Assembly: GCF_009497895.1 (NCBI RefSeq)
Contig: NZ_CP033116.1
Location: forward strand, 744,001-808,000
Direction: 5' to 3'
DNA: 64,000 nucleotides
Source: Halopseudomonas pelagia
GTDB taxonomy: Bacteria > Pseudomonadota > Gammaproteobacteria > Pseudomonadales > Pseudomonadaceae
The position numbers and the translations under genes were made by a program. Numbering within the stretch: the first letter of the stretch is position 1; each line of letters begins with the position of its first letter. The notes under the pieces were generated by a model, which was not told the origin of the DNA, did no database searches, and saw only the letters and a program-made list of their open reading frames with translations. Shown here one piece after another: positions 19,259-28,581 of this stretch.

Positions 19259-22093
19259 TCAATCGCGATCCCGCTCAAGCAGCGGCCCAAGAAAGCGTCC
19301 GGTGTGTGAAGCTTCCACAGTGCTGACGTGCTCGGGCGTGCCGGTAGCAATAATATAGCCACCCTTGGAGCCGCCCTCAGGCCCAAGATCGACCACCCAA
19401 TCAGCCGTCTTGATCACATCCAGGTTGTGCTCGATCACCACCAGGGTATTGCCGTGGTCACGCAAGCGATGCAGTACATCGAGTAACTGCTGGATGTCGG
19501 CGAAGTGCAGGCCCGTAGTCGGCTCATCGAGAATGTACAGGGTTTTGCCTGTGTCGCGCTTGGACAGCTCGCGGGCCAGCTTGACGCGCTGGGCTTCGCC
19601 ACCTGACAGCGTAGTCGCGGATTGGCCCAGGCGGATATAGGACAAACCTACATCAATCAAGGTCTGCAGCTTGCGCGCCAGTGCCGGGACCGCCTCGAAG
19701 AACTCGCGGGCTTCTTCGATGGTGAAGTCGAGCACCTCGTGGATGTTCTTGCCCTTGTACTTGATCTCCAGCGTCTCGCGGTTGTAGCGCTTGCTCTTGC
19801 ACACATCACAGGGCACATAGATGTCCGGCAGAAAGTGCATCTCTACCTTGATCAGGCCATCGCCCTGACAGGCTTCGCAGCGGCCACCCTTGACGTTGAA
19901 GGAGAACCGCCCGGCCTTGTAGCCGCGCGAACGTGCTTCCTGGGTGCCGGCAAACAGCTCGCGAATCGGCGTGAACAAACCAGTGTAGGTAGCTGGGTTG
20001 GAGCGGGGAGTCCGACCGATGGGGCTCTGGTCAATATCCACTACCTTGTCGATATGCTTCATGCCATCGAAGCTGTCGTAGGGGGATGCTTCCAAGGTAG
20101 TGGCGCCGTTGAGCTCGGTCGCAGTAATCGGGTACAGGGTATTATTGATCAGTGTTGATTTGCCCGAGCCGGATACGCCCGTGACACAGGTCATCAGGCC
20201 CACCGGGATTTCCAGATTGACCTTGTGCAGGTTGTTACCGCAGGCTCCTTTGAGGCGTAACCACTTGTCCTTCTGCGGTGGGTTGCGCTTGGCGGGTATG
20301 GGAATCTTCACCTTGCCTGAGAGGTATTTGCCAGTGAGTGAGGCCGGGTTGTTCATTACCTCATCGGCAGTGCCTTGGGCGACAATTTCGCCACCGTGGA
20401 CGCCGGCGCCGGGGCCGATATCCACTACATAGTCGGCCAGGCGAATCGCATCTTCGTCGTGTTCAACCACAATAACCGTATTGCCCAGGTCACGCAGATG
20501 AATCAGCGTGGACAAAAGGCGCTCGTTATCACGTTGGTGCAGGCCGATAGAGGGCTCGTCAAGGATGTACATTACACCCACCAGGCCCGCGCCAATCTGG
20601 CTGGCGAGGCGGATACGCTGGGCTTCACCGCCAGACAGCGTGTCGGCGCTGCGGTCCAGCGACAGGTAGTCCAAGCCGACGTTGACCAGGAACATCAAGC
20701 GCGCGCGGATTTCCTTGAGGATCTTTTCGGCAATCTCACCGCGGCTGCCGTCCAGGCTCAAGCCGGTAAAATACGCCGCTGCCTCGCCAACCGGCAGCGT
20801 GGTGACCCCAGGCAGGTTACGCCCATCGATAAAGACGTGGCGCGCTTCGCGGCGCAGCCGCGTGCCGCTGCAGGAAGGGCAGGGCTGGGTGCTCAGGTAC
20901 TTACCCAATTCTTCACGCACACTCTGCGATTCGGTCTCGCGGTAGCGTCGCTCCAGGTTCGGCACTATGCCTTCAAAGGGGTGATTGCGCATGACGATGT
21001 CGCCACGGTCATTCAGATAGCGGAAAGACACCTTTTCCGTACCCGTACCGTGCAGCACCAGCTTGCAATGCTTGTCTTCCAGCTCGCCGAACGGTACCTC
21101 CAGCGAGATGCCGTAATGATCAGCCAGTGAGCTGAGCATCTGAAAATAGTAGACGTTGCGTCGATCCCAGCCGCGGATCGCGCCTTCTGCCAGGGTCAGC
21201 TCGCCGTTGACCAGCCGCTTGCTGTCAAAGAACTGTTTAACACCCAGTCCATCACAGGTAGGGCAGGCGCCGGCGGGGTTGTTGAAAGAAAACAGTCGCG
21301 GTTCCAGTTCGCTGATCGAGTGTCCGCACTGGGGGCAGGCAAAACGCGCGCTGAAGGTCAGCTCTTCGCCTTCCTCACCATCCATGGGCGCGACGATGGC
21401 GATGCCGTCGGCCAGGTTCAGGCAGGTTTCGAACGATTCCGCCAGACGCAACTGCAGATCCTCGCGGACCTTGAAGCGATCCACTACCACTTCAATGGTG
21501 TGTTTGCGGTTCTTCTCCAGTGCCGGCGGTTCATCCAGATCATGGATGCGGCCATTGATGCGCGCACGGACGAAGCCTTGAGCCCGCAATTCATCCAGGA
21601 GCGCCAGATGCTCACCCTTGCGTTCGCGCATGACCGGAGCAAGCAGCATCAGCTTGCTGCCCTCGGGCATCGCCAGAACCTGGTCGACCATCTGGCTGAC
21701 GGTTTGTGCAGCCAGCGGCAGGTCGTGATCGGGGCAACGCGGTTCACCAACGCGGGCAAACAGCAGGCGCAGGTAGTCGTAGATTTCGGTAATGGTACCC
21801 ACGGTGGAGCGGGGGTTGTGCGAAGTGGATTTCTGCTCGATGGAAATCGCCGGCGATAAACCTTCGATATGATCGACATCGGGCTTTTCCATCATCGATA
21901 GAAATTGCCGCGCGTAGGCCGAGAGCGACTCGACATAGCGGCGTTGCCCCTCGGCATAGAGGGTGTCAAAAGCCAGGCTCGACTTGCCCGAGCCAGACAG
22001 GCCGGTAATCACGATCAGTTTGTCGCGCGGCAGATCGAGGTCAATGTTCTTCAGGTTGTGGGTGCGCGCCCCACGGATCGAAATGGTATCCAC
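19259..22093 (-). CDS. uvrA: Excinuclease ABC subunit A
   Basis: UvrA (944 residues) is the damage-sensing ATPase of nucleotide excision repair that loads UvrB. Two ABC modules are visible. The first Walker A is GLSGSGKSS (residues 31-39) and the second GVSGSGKST, with two LSGGEAQR signatures. Zinc-binding pairs occur at CPQCG/CPTCDG and CEACQG/CDVCKS. The start is GTG 22093 ([16 protein letters not shown]), with AGGG upstream. It is divergent from the MFS gene, and the uvrA-MFS-ssb arrangement is standard for Pseudomonas. No LexA-type CTG-N10-CAG operator was found in the upstream region, which is unusual for uvrA in gammaproteobacteria. Confidence 0.98.
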   Translation of the reverse strand: MDTISIRGARTHNLKNIDLDLPRDKLIVITGLSGSGKSSLAFDTLYAEGQRRYVESLSAYARQFLSMMEKPDVDHIEGLSPAISIEQKSTSHNPRSTVGTITEIYDYLRLLFARVGEPRCPDHDLPLAAQTVSQMVDQVLAMPEGSKLMLLAPVMRERKGEHLALLDELRAQGFVRARINGRIHDLDEPPALEKNRKHTIEVVVDRFKVREDLQLRLAESFETCLNLADGIAIVAPMDGEEGEELTFSARFACPQCGHSISELEPRLFSFNNPAGACPTCDGLGVKQFFDSKRLVNGELTLAEGAIRGWDRRNVYYFQMLSSLADHYGISLEVPFGELEDKHCKLVLHGTGTEKVSFRYLNDRGDIVMRNHPFEGIVPNLERRYRETESQSVREELGKYLSTQPCPSCSGTRLRREARHVFIDGRNLPGVTTLPVGEAAAYFTGLSLDGSRGEIAEKILKEIRARLMFLVNVGLDYLSLDRSADTLSGGEAQRIRLASQIGAGLVGVMYILDEPSIGLHQRDNERLLSTLIHLRDLGNTVIVVEHDEDAIRLADYVVDIGPGAGVHGGEIVAQGTADEVMNNPASLTGKYLSGKVKIPIPAKRNPPQKDKWLRLKGACGNNLHKVNLEIPVGLMTCVTGVSGSGKSTLINNTLYPITATELNGATTLEASPYDSFDGMKHIDKVVDIDQSPIGRTPRSNPATYTGLFTPIRELFAGTQEARSRGYKAGRFSFNVKGGRCEACQGDGLIKVEMHFLPDIYVPCDVCKSKRYNRETLEIKYKGKNIHEVLDFTIEEAREFFEAVPALARKLQTLIDVGLSYIRLGQSATTLSGGEAQRVKLARELSKRDTGKTLYILDEPTTGLHFADIQQLLDVLHRLRDHGNTLVVIEHNLDVIKTADWVVDLGPEGGSKGGYIIATGTPEHVSTVEASHTGRFLGPLLERDRD

Positions 22094-22126
22094 AGTACAT
22101 TTACCCTACGGCCAGCAAAGCAGAAC

Positions 22127-22156
22127 AGTATACGTTGTCTGGCAGCGGCCCGGCAA
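22127..22156 (-). promoter_or_regulatory. Candidate uvrA promoter
   Basis: On the minus strand TTGCCG (22156-22151) is followed after 18 bases by TATACT (22132-22127), five of six to the -10 consensus. The start would lie about 30 bases upstream of the uvrA GTG. Confidence 0.45.
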
Positions 22157-22235
22157 AACACCGGGCAACAAACCGATGACAGGGAAAGCCGGCTTTGCAA
22201 CGGGAGATGTCCGTTTCTGCTTGTGGCGGGCAACA

Positions 22236-22244
22236 TGTTAGAAT
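22236..22244 (+). promoter_or_regulatory. Extended -10 promoter for the MFS gene
   Basis: TG-T-TAGAAT (TG at 22236-22237, hexamer 22239-22244) is an extended -10 element 66 bases before the MFS start. No good -35 is present at 17 bases, as is common for extended -10 promoters. Confidence 0.4.
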
Positions 22245-22309
22245 CCGTCGCCTTTCGTGGCGCTACTGTGGCGCTGTGACATTCATCCAGTCATCAAGCA
22301 GGGAAAGCC

Positions 22310-23680
22310 ATGCACCAGGCCGATCGCATGACGTCCTCCGAACAGCGTGCCGCGAGCTCGCTGGCTGCGGTGTTTGCCTTTCGCATGCTTGGGCTTTTCA
22401 TGGTGCTGCCGGTGCTGGCCACCTATGGCGGCTCGTTGCGAGATGCCACGCCGCTGCTGATCGGCATTGCGATTGGCGCCTATGGTTTGACTCAGGCCTT
22501 CCTGCAGATTCCCTTTGGGATGCTGTCTGACCGCATTGGGCGCAAGCCGGTGATCATTGGTGGCTTGCTGTTATTCGCGCTCGGCGGGTTGGTGGCAGCG
22601 CAGGCCGAGACCATGCAGGGCGTGATCGTTGGTCGAATTATTCAGGGTGCCGGTGCGATCGCTGCTGCGGTGATGGCGCTGGTTGCGGATCTAACGCGCG
22701 AGCAGCACCGCACCAAGGCCATGGCGATGATCGGTATGAGCATCGGCGTGTCCTTCGCGGTAGCGATGGTCGCCGGACCGGTGATTGCTGCGCGCGCCGG
22801 ACTGCAGGGGGTTTTCTACAGTACCTCGGCGTTGGCGTTGGTAGGCATCATGTTGGTTATCTGGATCGTACCCACGCCGCATCAGGCATTACGGCATCGT
22901 GAAGCGGGTATGGTCCGCAGTGCCTTTCTGCCAAGCCTGCGCAACAAGGATCTGCTGCGGTTGAACTACGGTATTGCTGTATTGCATGCAATTTTGATGG
23001 CCAGCTTCGTCGCCATCCCTCTGGCATTGCAGGAGCAGGCCGGCCTGCCCCGCGAGGAGCATTGGTGGGTTTACTTGTCGGCGCTGCTGCTGTCTTTCTT
23101 CGCCATGGTGCCTTTTATCATCTATGCCGAGCGCCAGCGGCAAATCAAGCGAGTGGTGTTGGGCGCTATTATCCTGTTGGCTCTGGTGCAACCGATGATG
23201 TGGTTGGGCATGGGTTCACTGCCGTGGCTGGTGGCGGCCATAGTGCTGTTTTTTGTTGGTTTCAATTTGCTCGAAGCTACACTGCCATCGCTGCTCAGCA
23301 AGATCGCGCCGGCGGGCGGCAAAGGTACGGCAATGGGCGTTTATTCCACCAGCCAGTTCGCTGGTGCGGCGCTGGGGGGGCTGATTGGCGGCGCGGTATT
23401 CGGCGCCTGGGGACTGGGCGGGGTTTTCCTCTGCTGTGCACTACTCGCGGTTTCCTGGTGGGCGATTGGTGTTACCATGAGTGAACCACCTTATGTAACA
23501 AGCTACCGCCTGCCGTTGTCCCTGGCGTTGGTTGGGGATGAGGCGTTGCCCCGGCGGATTCTAGCGGTTCCGGGGGTAGCAGAAGCGGTGGTTGTGGTCG
23601 AAGAGGCCGCAGCCTATCTAAAAGTCGATACACAGGTACTCGATCGTGAGGCGCTGGACCGGGTCGTCAACCCGGCCTGA
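22310..23680 (+). CDS. MFS transporter with C-terminal YAM domain (YajR-like)
   Basis: A 456-residue inner-membrane major facilitator with about 12 hydrophobic segments. It has motif A ([16 protein letters not shown], about residues 65-80) and MFS motif C-like sequence in helix 5. The last 65 residues after the final helix ([35 protein letters not shown]) form a small ferredoxin-like domain of the YAM type known from E. coli YajR; its substrate is unknown. Start ATG 22310 follows CAGGGAAAGCC; ATG 22328 is an alternative. It lies 28 bases before ssb, and this MFS-ssb pair is conserved in pseudomonads, so ssb may share its transcript. Confidence 0.85.
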   Translation: MHQADRMTSSEQRAASSLAAVFAFRMLGLFMVLPVLATYGGSLRDATPLLIGIAIGAYGLTQAFLQIPFGMLSDRIGRKPVIIGGLLLFALGGLVAAQAETMQGVIVGRIIQGAGAIAAAVMALVADLTREQHRTKAMAMIGMSIGVSFAVAMVAGPVIAARAGLQGVFYSTSALALVGIMLVIWIVPTPHQALRHREAGMVRSAFLPSLRNKDLLRLNYGIAVLHAILMASFVAIPLALQEQAGLPREEHWWVYLSALLLSFFAMVPFIIYAERQRQIKRVVLGAIILLALVQPMMWLGMGSLPWLVAAIVLFFVGFNLLEATLPSLLSKIAPAGGKGTAMGVYSTSQFAGAALGGLIGGAVFGAWGLGGVFLCCALLAVSWWAIGVTMSEPPYVTSYRLPLSLALVGDEALPRRILAVPGVAEAVVVVEEAAAYLKVDTQVLDREALDRVVNPA

Positions 23681-23708
23681 ACCGGTCAGTACACAGGAGA
23701 AAAGCATC

Positions 23709-24200
23709 ATGGCCAGAGGCGTCAACAAGGTAATTTTGATCGGTAATGTCGGCGGCGATCCAGAAGTACGCTACCTGCCCAATGGTAATGCCGTTGCCAA
23801 CATCACCCTCGCCACCAGTGACAGCTGGAAGGACAAGCAGACCGGCCAGCAGCAGGAACGCACCGAGTGGCACCGCGTGGTGTTCTTTGGGCGTATCGCC
23901 GAGGTTGTTGGCGAATACGTACGCAAGGGCTCGAAGATGTATATCGAAGGTCGCCTGCAGACCCGCGAATGGGAAAAGGACGGCGTCAAGCGCTACACCA
24001 CGGAAATCGTTGTGGACATCGGTGGCCAGATGCAGTTGCTCGATGGCAAGCCCCAGGGCGGCGAGCAGGGCATGGCCCCGCGGCCACAGCAACAGCGCCC
24101 GGCGGCTCAGCAGCCAGCTCCGCAGCAGCAGCCAGCGCAACAGGCGCCGCAGCAGGCAACGCCGGATTACGACAGCTTTGATGACGACATTCCTTTCTAG
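23709..24200 (+). CDS. ssb: Single-stranded DNA-binding protein
   Basis: SSB (163 residues) coats single-stranded DNA during replication, repair and recombination. The start is ATG 23709 ([22 protein letters not shown]), preceded by ACAGGAGAAAAGC. The OB-fold covers about residues 1-110. A Gln/Pro-rich linker follows, then the acidic tip DSFDDDIPF that recruits partner enzymes. It is followed by a bidirectional terminator shared with the convergent porin gene. Confidence 0.98.
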   Translation: MARGVNKVILIGNVGGDPEVRYLPNGNAVANITLATSDSWKDKQTGQQQERTEWHRVVFFGRIAEVVGEYVRKGSKMYIEGRLQTREWEKDGVKRYTTEIVVDIGGQMQLLDGKPQGGEQGMAPRPQQQRPAAQQPAPQQQPAQQAPQQATPDYDSFDDDIPF

Positions 24201-24217
24201 AGGATACCTTAGCAAGC

Positions 24218-24256
24218 AAAAAACCGGGCTTACTGTTTCCAGTAGCCCGGTTTTTT
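24218..24256. terminator. Bidirectional terminator between ssb and the porin gene
   Basis: A hairpin with an A-tract on the left (24218-24223) and six T on the right (24251-24256). AAAAAACCGGGC pairs with GCCCGGTTTTTT, and TACTG (24231-24235) pairs with CAGTA (24240-24244) around TTTC, with one bulged T at 24230. It can stop transcription from both convergent genes. Confidence 0.88.
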
Positions 24257-24285
24257 ATTGGCAGAGAAATGACCGAAGGTGACGC

Positions 24286-25572
24286 TCAGAAATTGAAGGT
24301 GTAGCGCACGATCACTCGGTTTTCATCTACATCGTTGGCATAGGTTGAGCGGTTGGTAGCGTTGCGCCAGCGGAACGACAGGTCCTTGAAGGTACCACGC
24401 TGAATCACGTAGGTGATGTCAGTCGAGCGCTCCCATTCCTGACCGCTTTTGCCACTGGCGCGCAGCGCCGCAGCACGTGCAGTACTTATGTTGGTGGGAT
24501 CAACATCATCGCCGGTGACGTAACGGACGTTGAACTTGAGGCCCGGCAAGCCTAGCTTGGCAAAGTCGTAGTCATAGCGTGCATGGAATACCCGCTCGTT
24601 GGCTAGCGCAAAGGTGCTGGCCTGCATCTCGCTGAACAGATAAGTGTCGCTGCCACCAATATAGGTATAGGCGGTGTCTCCGGATACCTTCTGATAGCCA
24701 CCGCTGAAGGTGTGCCCGGCAATGCTGTAACCGAAGTTGGAGCTGATGGTCTGGTTATCCATTCTTCCAGCCAGGCTGCGGCCGGTATCGCTCGCATCGA
24801 AATAGCGGACTTCAGCAAACGCCGACCCGGCTCCCAGTGGTGTGGTGTACTTGAAGCCCATGAAGTCCCGGCGAAATATGTCCTCAAGCTCACTGGCGTG
24901 ATAACTGATGCGCAGATTCGGCATCAGGTTATACTCGAGGTTGGCGTAAAGCAGGCGGTCGCTATTGGCGGCGGTGGAATAAGCGCCCAGTTGGCCCATG
25001 ACCGTAAGATCCTCAAAATTACTCGAGTCACGCTGCTTTACCGAGCCAACCTTGCCCAGCGTCAGGGTCAGGTCACCCAGGTCCTTGGATACCAGTTGCG
25101 TGCCCCGATACACCTGGGGGAAAAGCCGACTGGCGTTGGAGGCTAGTAGTGGCAGGGTCGGAATCAACCCGCCGACGCGTAATTCGCTCTCCGCCAGGCG
25201 CGCCTTCAAAGTCATGGCCATTTTGGAGTAATCATCCTCAGGTCTGCCGTCGGAATCGCTGGGCAACAGTCCCGTGCCGCGACGAGCCGGGCTGGAGTCG
25301 AGTTTCAAACCCAGCATGCCGATGGCATCGATACCGAAACCGACAGTCCCGGGCGTGTAGCCCGATTGCAGTTGCAGAATAAAACTCTGGCCCCACTCCT
25401 CGCGCTTGGACTGCGTTGCGGTGCTGTCTCGAAAGTCGCGGCTGAAATACTGATTGCGCAGCTCCAGGCTGCCTTTGGCGTCGCCGATGAAGTCGGCGAA
25501 GGCGTTGGTGGTGAGGCTACCCAAGCCCAGCAGCAGCGTGGTGCCCATGATGTGGCGAGTGATTCTTGTCAT
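24286..25572 (-). CDS. OprD-family outer-membrane porin
   Basis: A 428-residue outer-membrane beta-barrel of the Pseudomonas OprD substrate-specific family, whose members take up amino acids or carboxylic acids. After a signal peptide (MTRITRHIMGTTLLLGLGSLTTNAFA) the mature protein begins DFIGDAKGSLELRNQYFSRDFRD, the family hallmark. It ends ENRVIVRYTFNF with a C-terminal Phe for barrel assembly. The start was set at ATG 25572 with GGAG eight bases upstream. It is the promoter-distal end of the catabolic block, 174 bases after the CitE-type gene, and probably supplies outer-membrane entry for the same dicarboxylate. Substrate is inferred from context only. Confidence 0.85.
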   Translation of the reverse strand: MTRITRHIMGTTLLLGLGSLTTNAFADFIGDAKGSLELRNQYFSRDFRDSTATQSKREEWGQSFILQLQSGYTPGTVGFGIDAIGMLGLKLDSSPARRGTGLLPSDSDGRPEDDYSKMAMTLKARLAESELRVGGLIPTLPLLASNASRLFPQVYRGTQLVSKDLGDLTLTLGKVGSVKQRDSSNFEDLTVMGQLGAYSTAANSDRLLYANLEYNLMPNLRISYHASELEDIFRRDFMGFKYTTPLGAGSAFAEVRYFDASDTGRSLAGRMDNQTISSNFGYSIAGHTFSGGYQKVSGDTAYTYIGGSDTYLFSEMQASTFALANERVFHARYDYDFAKLGLPGLKFNVRYVTGDDVDPTNISTARAAALRASGKSGQEWERSTDITYVIQRGTFKDLSFRWRNATNRSTYANDVDENRVIVRYTFNF

Positions 25573-25746
25573 TGTATTCTCCACTGGTCTTTAGTTTTGT
25601 TGTTCATGTCCTGAATTCAGGGCGAGCAAACCCGCGCGATTGAAAATCACGTTGAAAAAGCTCAGATGTGTTTGGTGTTGCCGGCGCCGCTTCAGGCGAG
25701 ATCTAGTTGTGGGCCATAGGCTGTCCTTTTCAGCAATTGAACGGGG

Positions 25747-26556
25747 TTAACGCGGCAGGGTAGAGGAGCTGAGCAACTTCCTGGCGCGGTCGATGACTGG
25801 TTGATCAATCAGCTTGCCCTTCAGGCTGATTGCACCTACACCGGTGTGGGCCTCAACCTCACTGATGACGGCTTGGGCCCATTGAACTTCGTCCTCCGAG
25901 GGCAGAAAGCCTTGATTGATCTGTGCAACCTGACGGGGATGAACGCAAAGTTTGCCGCCAAAGCCTTTGCTGCGAGCGCCCAATACATCAATACGCAGTT
26001 GCTCGTCGTCATCCAGCGCAACGGTTACGCCATCGACGGGTGCATCAATTCTGGCGATGGCAGAGGCGATCACCAGCCGCGACCGGGCATAGAGCAGCTC
26101 CAGGTCGTCACCAATGATGCCGGTGTCGAGTTGGAAGTCCACCGAACCAAACGCCAGTCGCTCGACCTTGGGCGCCTGTGCTACCTCCACGGCATTCCAC
26201 ACGCCCAGGGCAGTTTCCACGATCGGGAAAATATTCACACCGGGACGCAGGCGCTCGGCCAGCTGACTGATTTGTTCGGCCCGTTCTGCCTTGGGCAGAG
26301 CCACCAGGGTAACGCCTTCAAGCTCAAGCAATTCGCAGTCGTCGTTGAACCATTCGGTGTCTGTGCCATTGAGCCTGACGCAGGCTTTGCCTCCGGCTTC
26401 CAGCCACGCGCGCACGGCAGCGCGCGCCACGCTTTTGCGGTCAGGGGTAACAGCGTCTTCCAGATCAATGACGACTACATCTGCACCAGAGTTGCAGGCC
26501 TTATCGAATCGTTCAGGACGATCACCGGGTACAAACAGATAGGATCTTGCTGACAT
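25747..26556 (-). CDS. CitE-type CoA-ester lyase (candidate citramalyl-CoA lyase)
   Basis: A 269-residue HpcH/HpaI aldolase-citrate lyase beta family protein. Family motifs are LFVPGDRPERFDKA (residues 7-20), DLEDAV, PIVETALGVWN, the metal-site Asp in FGSVDFQLD and HPRQV. Stand-alone CitE proteins cleave CoA esters such as malyl-, beta-methylmalyl- or citramalyl-CoA. Together with a CoA-transferase and a MaoC hydratase in the same block, the likely reaction is citramalyl-CoA to acetyl-CoA plus pyruvate, the last step of itaconate degradation. ATG 26556 has GGAG in good position. It lies 76 bases after the MFS gene. Confidence 0.75.
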   Translation of the reverse strand: MSARSYLFVPGDRPERFDKACNSGADVVVIDLEDAVTPDRKSVARAAVRAWLEAGGKACVRLNGTDTEWFNDDCELLELEGVTLVALPKAERAEQISQLAERLRPGVNIFPIVETALGVWNAVEVAQAPKVERLAFGSVDFQLDTGIIGDDLELLYARSRLVIASAIARIDAPVDGVTVALDDDEQLRIDVLGARSKGFGGKLCVHPRQVAQINQGFLPSEDEVQWAQAVISEVEAHTGVGAISLKGKLIDQPVIDRARKLLSSSTLPR

Positions 26557-26632
26557 AAAACTCTCCAATTAATGGTCTGATGCGTTTTTCGGACGCAACT
26601 CGGACTATGTGTCGGTTTGACCGGCACAGAAG

Positions 26633-27820
26633 TCAGCTGGGTTTGGGTTGCCTTCGAGGTAAAGCCAGAGATAGCCCGGTGAGCAACAGAATGAAGCCGA
26701 AAAGGGTGAATCCTGTGCCGATGGATCCGGTCGCTTGCGTAACCAGAGCGAAAACAGGTGGGCCGGTGACCACACCGAAATAAGTGAAGAACAGGGTGCC
26801 GCCGGTAACCACACCGGCTTTCCCGGGGGGAGCAAGGCGGGCGACTTCCGCCAGGTAGACACCGTTCCAGCCGATCGCGGTAGCGCCAAAGCAGATGCTA
26901 ATTACGATTACGGTTATCAAAGGCCAGTCCGGGGTAAAACTCGCCGTCACCAACGAAGAGATCGCCATGCACAGGGCCAGTGCACTGAGTAGAACGCGGG
27001 GTGATATCCAACGGTCAGCAATCCAGCCCCACAGAATCCGGCCAACAATACCCGCTGCCTGCGTGGCGGTCAGAATAAGACCCGCCGCAACCAGGCCCAT
27101 GCCGTAAACCTGGGTAAGATGCAGGACCAGATAGGTGGTAAGGCACAGCTGTATGGCGCCGAAGAAAAACGAGCATAACGCCAGATCGCGCAGGGGTTTG
27201 TGCTCGAATATCAGCCGAAATGGCTTGGCCAGATTGGCTAACGAACCTCTGGTTGGCTCAAGCGGGGTTTCCAGCTGAGTCCGGTAGCACTGAGCGATGG
27301 CCGCCGTTACCAGGCAAGCGATCGAGACGGCCAGCACAGACCCTTGCCAATGCAGACTGACCGCCAGCATCGGAACGAAGGCACCTGCAAGAGCGCCGCC
27401 GACCGGTACGCCGGTCTGCTTGATTGAGAACATCAAGCCCATCAGGTGCGAAGGTGTGGTGGTGGCGAGAATATGCGAGCTTGCCGGCGTGATAGGGCCA
27501 TAACCAAACCCGATCAACAAGGCGCTGGCAAACATCGCCCACAGTGTGCCGTAACTACAGCAGGCAAGACCCGCCGCGCACAATAGCAGGGATACCTGGC
27601 TGCTGCGGATTGCGCCAAAACGGCTGACCAGATCACCGCTGATAACACTGGAAAACATCGCGCCGACATAGATCAGAGCGACAAAATAACCCACGTGCGC
27701 CGCGTTCCCGCCGATATCACCGGCGGCCAATGGTGCGATGATCGGCACCGTCAGCGCCGCCATCGAGGCTAACGCCTGGATGGACAGGGTGATGGTGAGG
27801 GGCGCGACGATCTTGTTCAC
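26633..27820 (-). CDS. MFS transporter in the catabolic block
   Basis: A 395-residue major facilitator with about 12 hydrophobic segments, including ALIYVGAMFSSVISGDLVSRFGAIR (motif A region) and GFGYGPITPASSHIL. It resembles CynX/NimT-like anion or organic-acid MFS proteins, but I cannot assign a substrate. The start is GTG 27820, overlapping the GntR stop by four bases, so the two are co-translated. It gives the block a second inner-membrane carrier besides the TRAP system, perhaps for export or for a related acid. Confidence 0.75.
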   Translation of the reverse strand: MNKIVAPLTITLSIQALASMAALTVPIIAPLAAGDIGGNAAHVGYFVALIYVGAMFSSVISGDLVSRFGAIRSSQVSLLLCAAGLACCSYGTLWAMFASALLIGFGYGPITPASSHILATTTPSHLMGLMFSIKQTGVPVGGALAGAFVPMLAVSLHWQGSVLAVSIACLVTAAIAQCYRTQLETPLEPTRGSLANLAKPFRLIFEHKPLRDLALCSFFFGAIQLCLTTYLVLHLTQVYGMGLVAAGLILTATQAAGIVGRILWGWIADRWISPRVLLSALALCMAISSLVTASFTPDWPLITVIVISICFGATAIGWNGVYLAEVARLAPPGKAGVVTGGTLFFTYFGVVTGPPVFALVTQATGSIGTGFTLFGFILLLTGLSLALPRRQPKPS

Positions 27821-28581
27821 GCGTCCTTGCCCTGCCAGGTCAGGCGCTGGATTGTTGAGTAGCTGAAACGGTCACCTGGATGCAGGTTGACTGCCACTTC
27901 AAGCAGCTCACCATTACCGGTGGTGTACTTGCGCACAATCTGCAGCCCAGGCGAACCAGCCACCACCTTGAGTGCAGCAGCCTCTGTCTCGTTGATGGTC
28001 ACGGCGCTGAGCGACTGACGCATCTCCACGAACTGCACGGAATATTTGCGCTCGATCAGCGAATAAATCGGCTGCTGGCCGTCCAGTTCATCGGCGATGC
28101 CGCGATAAGCGCGGGCGATATAAACCCGGGTAAGGGCGATGGGTTCCATATCCCCTTCCATATAGCGCAGGCCGCTGACTTCCAGCCAATCCTGCCCGGC
28201 CTTGCACTCCAGCAGCTCGGCGAGCTCTTCGTCAGTCGAAACGTCCCGCACTCCGGAAATGTCCAGACGCACGTCGCGAACATACTGGTGCAGGTCCGAG
28301 AGGCCTTCGCTGGATTGCACATAGCGGGAGGCCACATGCGTCGCCTTGACGCGAGTGCCCACGCCCTGCTGACGGGTGAGCAAGCCCATTTCGCTCAACT
28401 TGCGGATTGCCTCTCTGACCGTATGCCGGCTGACATTGAAGTGCTGGCAGAGTTCGTGCTCAGTGGGCAGCAGACCGCCCACCGGATAACGGCCCGACTT
28501 GATGTCGTCCATGAGTGCCTGCGCCAGCACCAGATAACGCGGTTGACCGGCAGTCAGCAAGGGAGGCAGTCCCAGGTTCAT
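27817..28581 (-). CDS. GntR-family regulator (HutC/UTRA type)
   Basis: A 254-residue transcription factor. The N-terminal winged helix is typical of GntR (LAQALMDDIKSGRYPVGGLLPTEHELCQHFNVSRHTVREAIRKLSEMGLL, about residues 18-68). The rest is a UTRA ligand-binding domain of the HutC/FarR subfamily. It overlaps the CoA-transferase by four bases and the MFS by four, so it is embedded in the operon it probably controls. A perfect palindrome at the block's promoter (35872-35887) is a good operator candidate. The effector may be the substrate or a CoA ester; this is inference. Confidence 0.85.
   Translation of the reverse strand: MNLGLPPLLTAGQPRYLVLAQALMDDIKSGRYPVGGLLPTEHELCQHFNVSRHTVREAIRKLSEMGLLTRQQGVGTRVKATHVASRYVQSSEGLSDLHQYVRDVRLDISGVRDVSTDEELAELLECKAGQDWLEVSGLRYMEGDMEPIALTRVYIARAYRGIADELDGQQPIYSLIERKYSVQFVEMRQSLSAVTINETEAAALKVVAGSPGLQIVRKYTTGNGELLEVAVNLHPGDRFSYSTIQRLTWQGKDA

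Noticed and set aside
25610..25621. The CCTGAATTCAGG palindrome upstream of the porin gene as a regulator site
   Set aside because: It is only 12 bp, unlike the block's main palindrome, and shows no promoter geometry around it.
26609..26627. An inverted repeat (GTGTCGGT/ACCGGCAC) between the MFS and CitE genes as an operator or terminator
   Set aside because: It has a mismatch, no T-run, and no resemblance to the palindrome at 35872-35887; probably chance or a minor hairpin.
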